Both the position numbers and the translations under genes were made by a program. Below the pieces are notes generated by a model. The model saw only the letters and a list, made by a program, of their open reading frames with translations. It searched no databases and had not been told where the DNA came from. A stretch of 6,063 nt of DNA from Dehalococcoidia bacterium (GTDB lineage Bacteria; Chloroflexota; Dehalococcoidia; JAENJB01), in NCBI GenBank assembly GCA_030690705.1, contig JAUYGE010000132.1:1-6063 (forward strand), given 5' to 3'. Of the stretch, positions 5,566-6,063 are shown piece after piece; within the stretch, counting starts at the first letter, position 1; each line of letters opens with the position of its first letter.

Positions 5566-6063
5566 ATGAGATACGCCAGACATTTTGGAAGACGGACGAA
5601 GATAGTCTGCACCATAGGCCCTGCCACCGGCTCAGCCACCGCCATTGAGCAACTGATCAAGGCAGGTATGGACGTGGCCAGGCTCAACCTGGCCCACGGC
5701 AGCTACGGTGAGCACAGCGGCTACATCGACGCCACTAGAAAAGCAGCCCAACGCCTGTCAATACCAGTGGCTATCGTGATGGACCTCCCCGGGCCGAAAT
5801 ACCGGACCGGCGCCCTGCGCGCCGACTCCGTTGTGCTGAAGAGGGGGGCACAACTCACCCTTACCACCAGGCAACTCGAAGGTAACGAGAGTGTGGTGCC
5901 GGTCAAGTATCCCTCCTTCACTCGAGACGTGGAAGTCGGAGGCACCGTCCTGCTAGGCGACGGGGCGATAGAACTCCGGGTCCAAAGCATTCGCGCCAGT
6001 GAAGTCAAATGCAAGGTTGTCATTGGCGGTGTGCTCACCGCAGGCCGGGGCATAGTTATCCCG
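5566..6063 (+). CDS. pyk: Pyruvate kinase, N-terminal 166 residues
   Basis: Partial gene, open at the right edge. RTKIVCTIGPA (10-20) is the opening strand of the pyruvate kinase barrel. MDVARLNLAHGSYGEH (35-50) is the substrate and K+ loop. MDLPGPKYRTG (72-82) corresponds to the DTKGPEIRT motif. Residues 83-160 form the small beta-barrel B domain with its GDG turn (131-133). The enzyme makes pyruvate and ATP from phosphoenolpyruvate and ADP in the cytoplasm. Compared with the K+-dependent enzymes, the usual Ser in RxNxSHG is Ala43, the Thr after Asp73 is Leu74, and the Glu is Lys78. This is the pattern associated with K+-independent pyruvate kinases. The start is firm: an in-frame TAG lies immediately before ATG 5566, and GGAG (5554-5557) sits eight bases upstream. 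The catalytic C-terminal part is outside the window. Confidence 0.92.
   Translation, partial: MRYARHFGRRTKIVCTIGPATGSATAIEQLIKAGMDVARLNLAHGSYGEHSGYIDATRKAAQRLSIPVAIVMDLPGPKYRTGALRADSVVLKRGAQLTLTTRQLEGNESVVPVKYPSFTRDVEVGGTVLLGDGAIELRVQSIRASEVKCKVVIGGVLTAGRGIVIP

Noticed and set aside
5721..6053. A 110-codon - strand frame in the pyruvate kinase region
   Set aside because: The + strand here encodes clear pyruvate kinase motifs; this is a Ser/Thr/Arg-rich antisense shadow.

Overview
The window carries seven protein genes on GC-rich DNA, two of them cut by the window edges, plus one small uncharacterised gene. The gene content (an acetyl-CoA synthetase end, a DRE-TIM acyltransferase of the Re-citrate/homocitrate synthase type, an AprA/FrdA-like flavoprotein, a single-domain Usp, a double zinc-ribbon protein and a pyruvate kinase) looks like an anaerobic or facultative bacterium. 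The style of the zinc-ribbon and Usp proteins suggests Chloroflexota, perhaps Dehalococcoidia. That placement is from memory of protein style, not from a search.

Layout. Positions 1-4424 are all on the + strand: the end of an acetyl-CoA synthetase, a short gap with two overlapping dyads, a citramalate/homocitrate/Re-citrate synthase-like enzyme, a closely following small ORF without an ATG near its 5' end, a gap with a promoter embedded in an imperfect hairpin, a flavoprotein, and an alpha/beta hydrolase. Positions 4445-5382 are on the - strand: a universal stress protein with its own promoter, a strong intrinsic terminator, and a double zinc-ribbon protein with a leader of about 100 nt. The hydrolase and Usp converge with only 20 bp between them and no visible terminator. 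From 5566 the + strand begins a pyruvate kinase that runs off the end. It is divergent from the zinc-ribbon gene, and the shared 183-bp gap holds a cluster of short perfect dyads around a TATAAT box.

How the genes may work together (inference): the left half reads as a small carbon module. Acetate would be activated to acetyl-CoA, an acetyl-CoA-using DRE-TIM enzyme would condense it with a 2-oxo acid, and a fumarate-reductase-like flavoprotein would carry out a redox step. The right half pairs two stress-type genes with a glycolytic enzyme whose metal-site residues resemble the K+-independent pyruvate kinases. I see no mobile elements, CRISPR arrays, tRNA or rRNA. The points most worth a second look are the operator-like dyad cluster at 5478-5529, the possible SD-masking helix in the zinc-ribbon leader, the small ORF at 1754-2026, and the flavoprotein with no iron-sulfur partner beside it.
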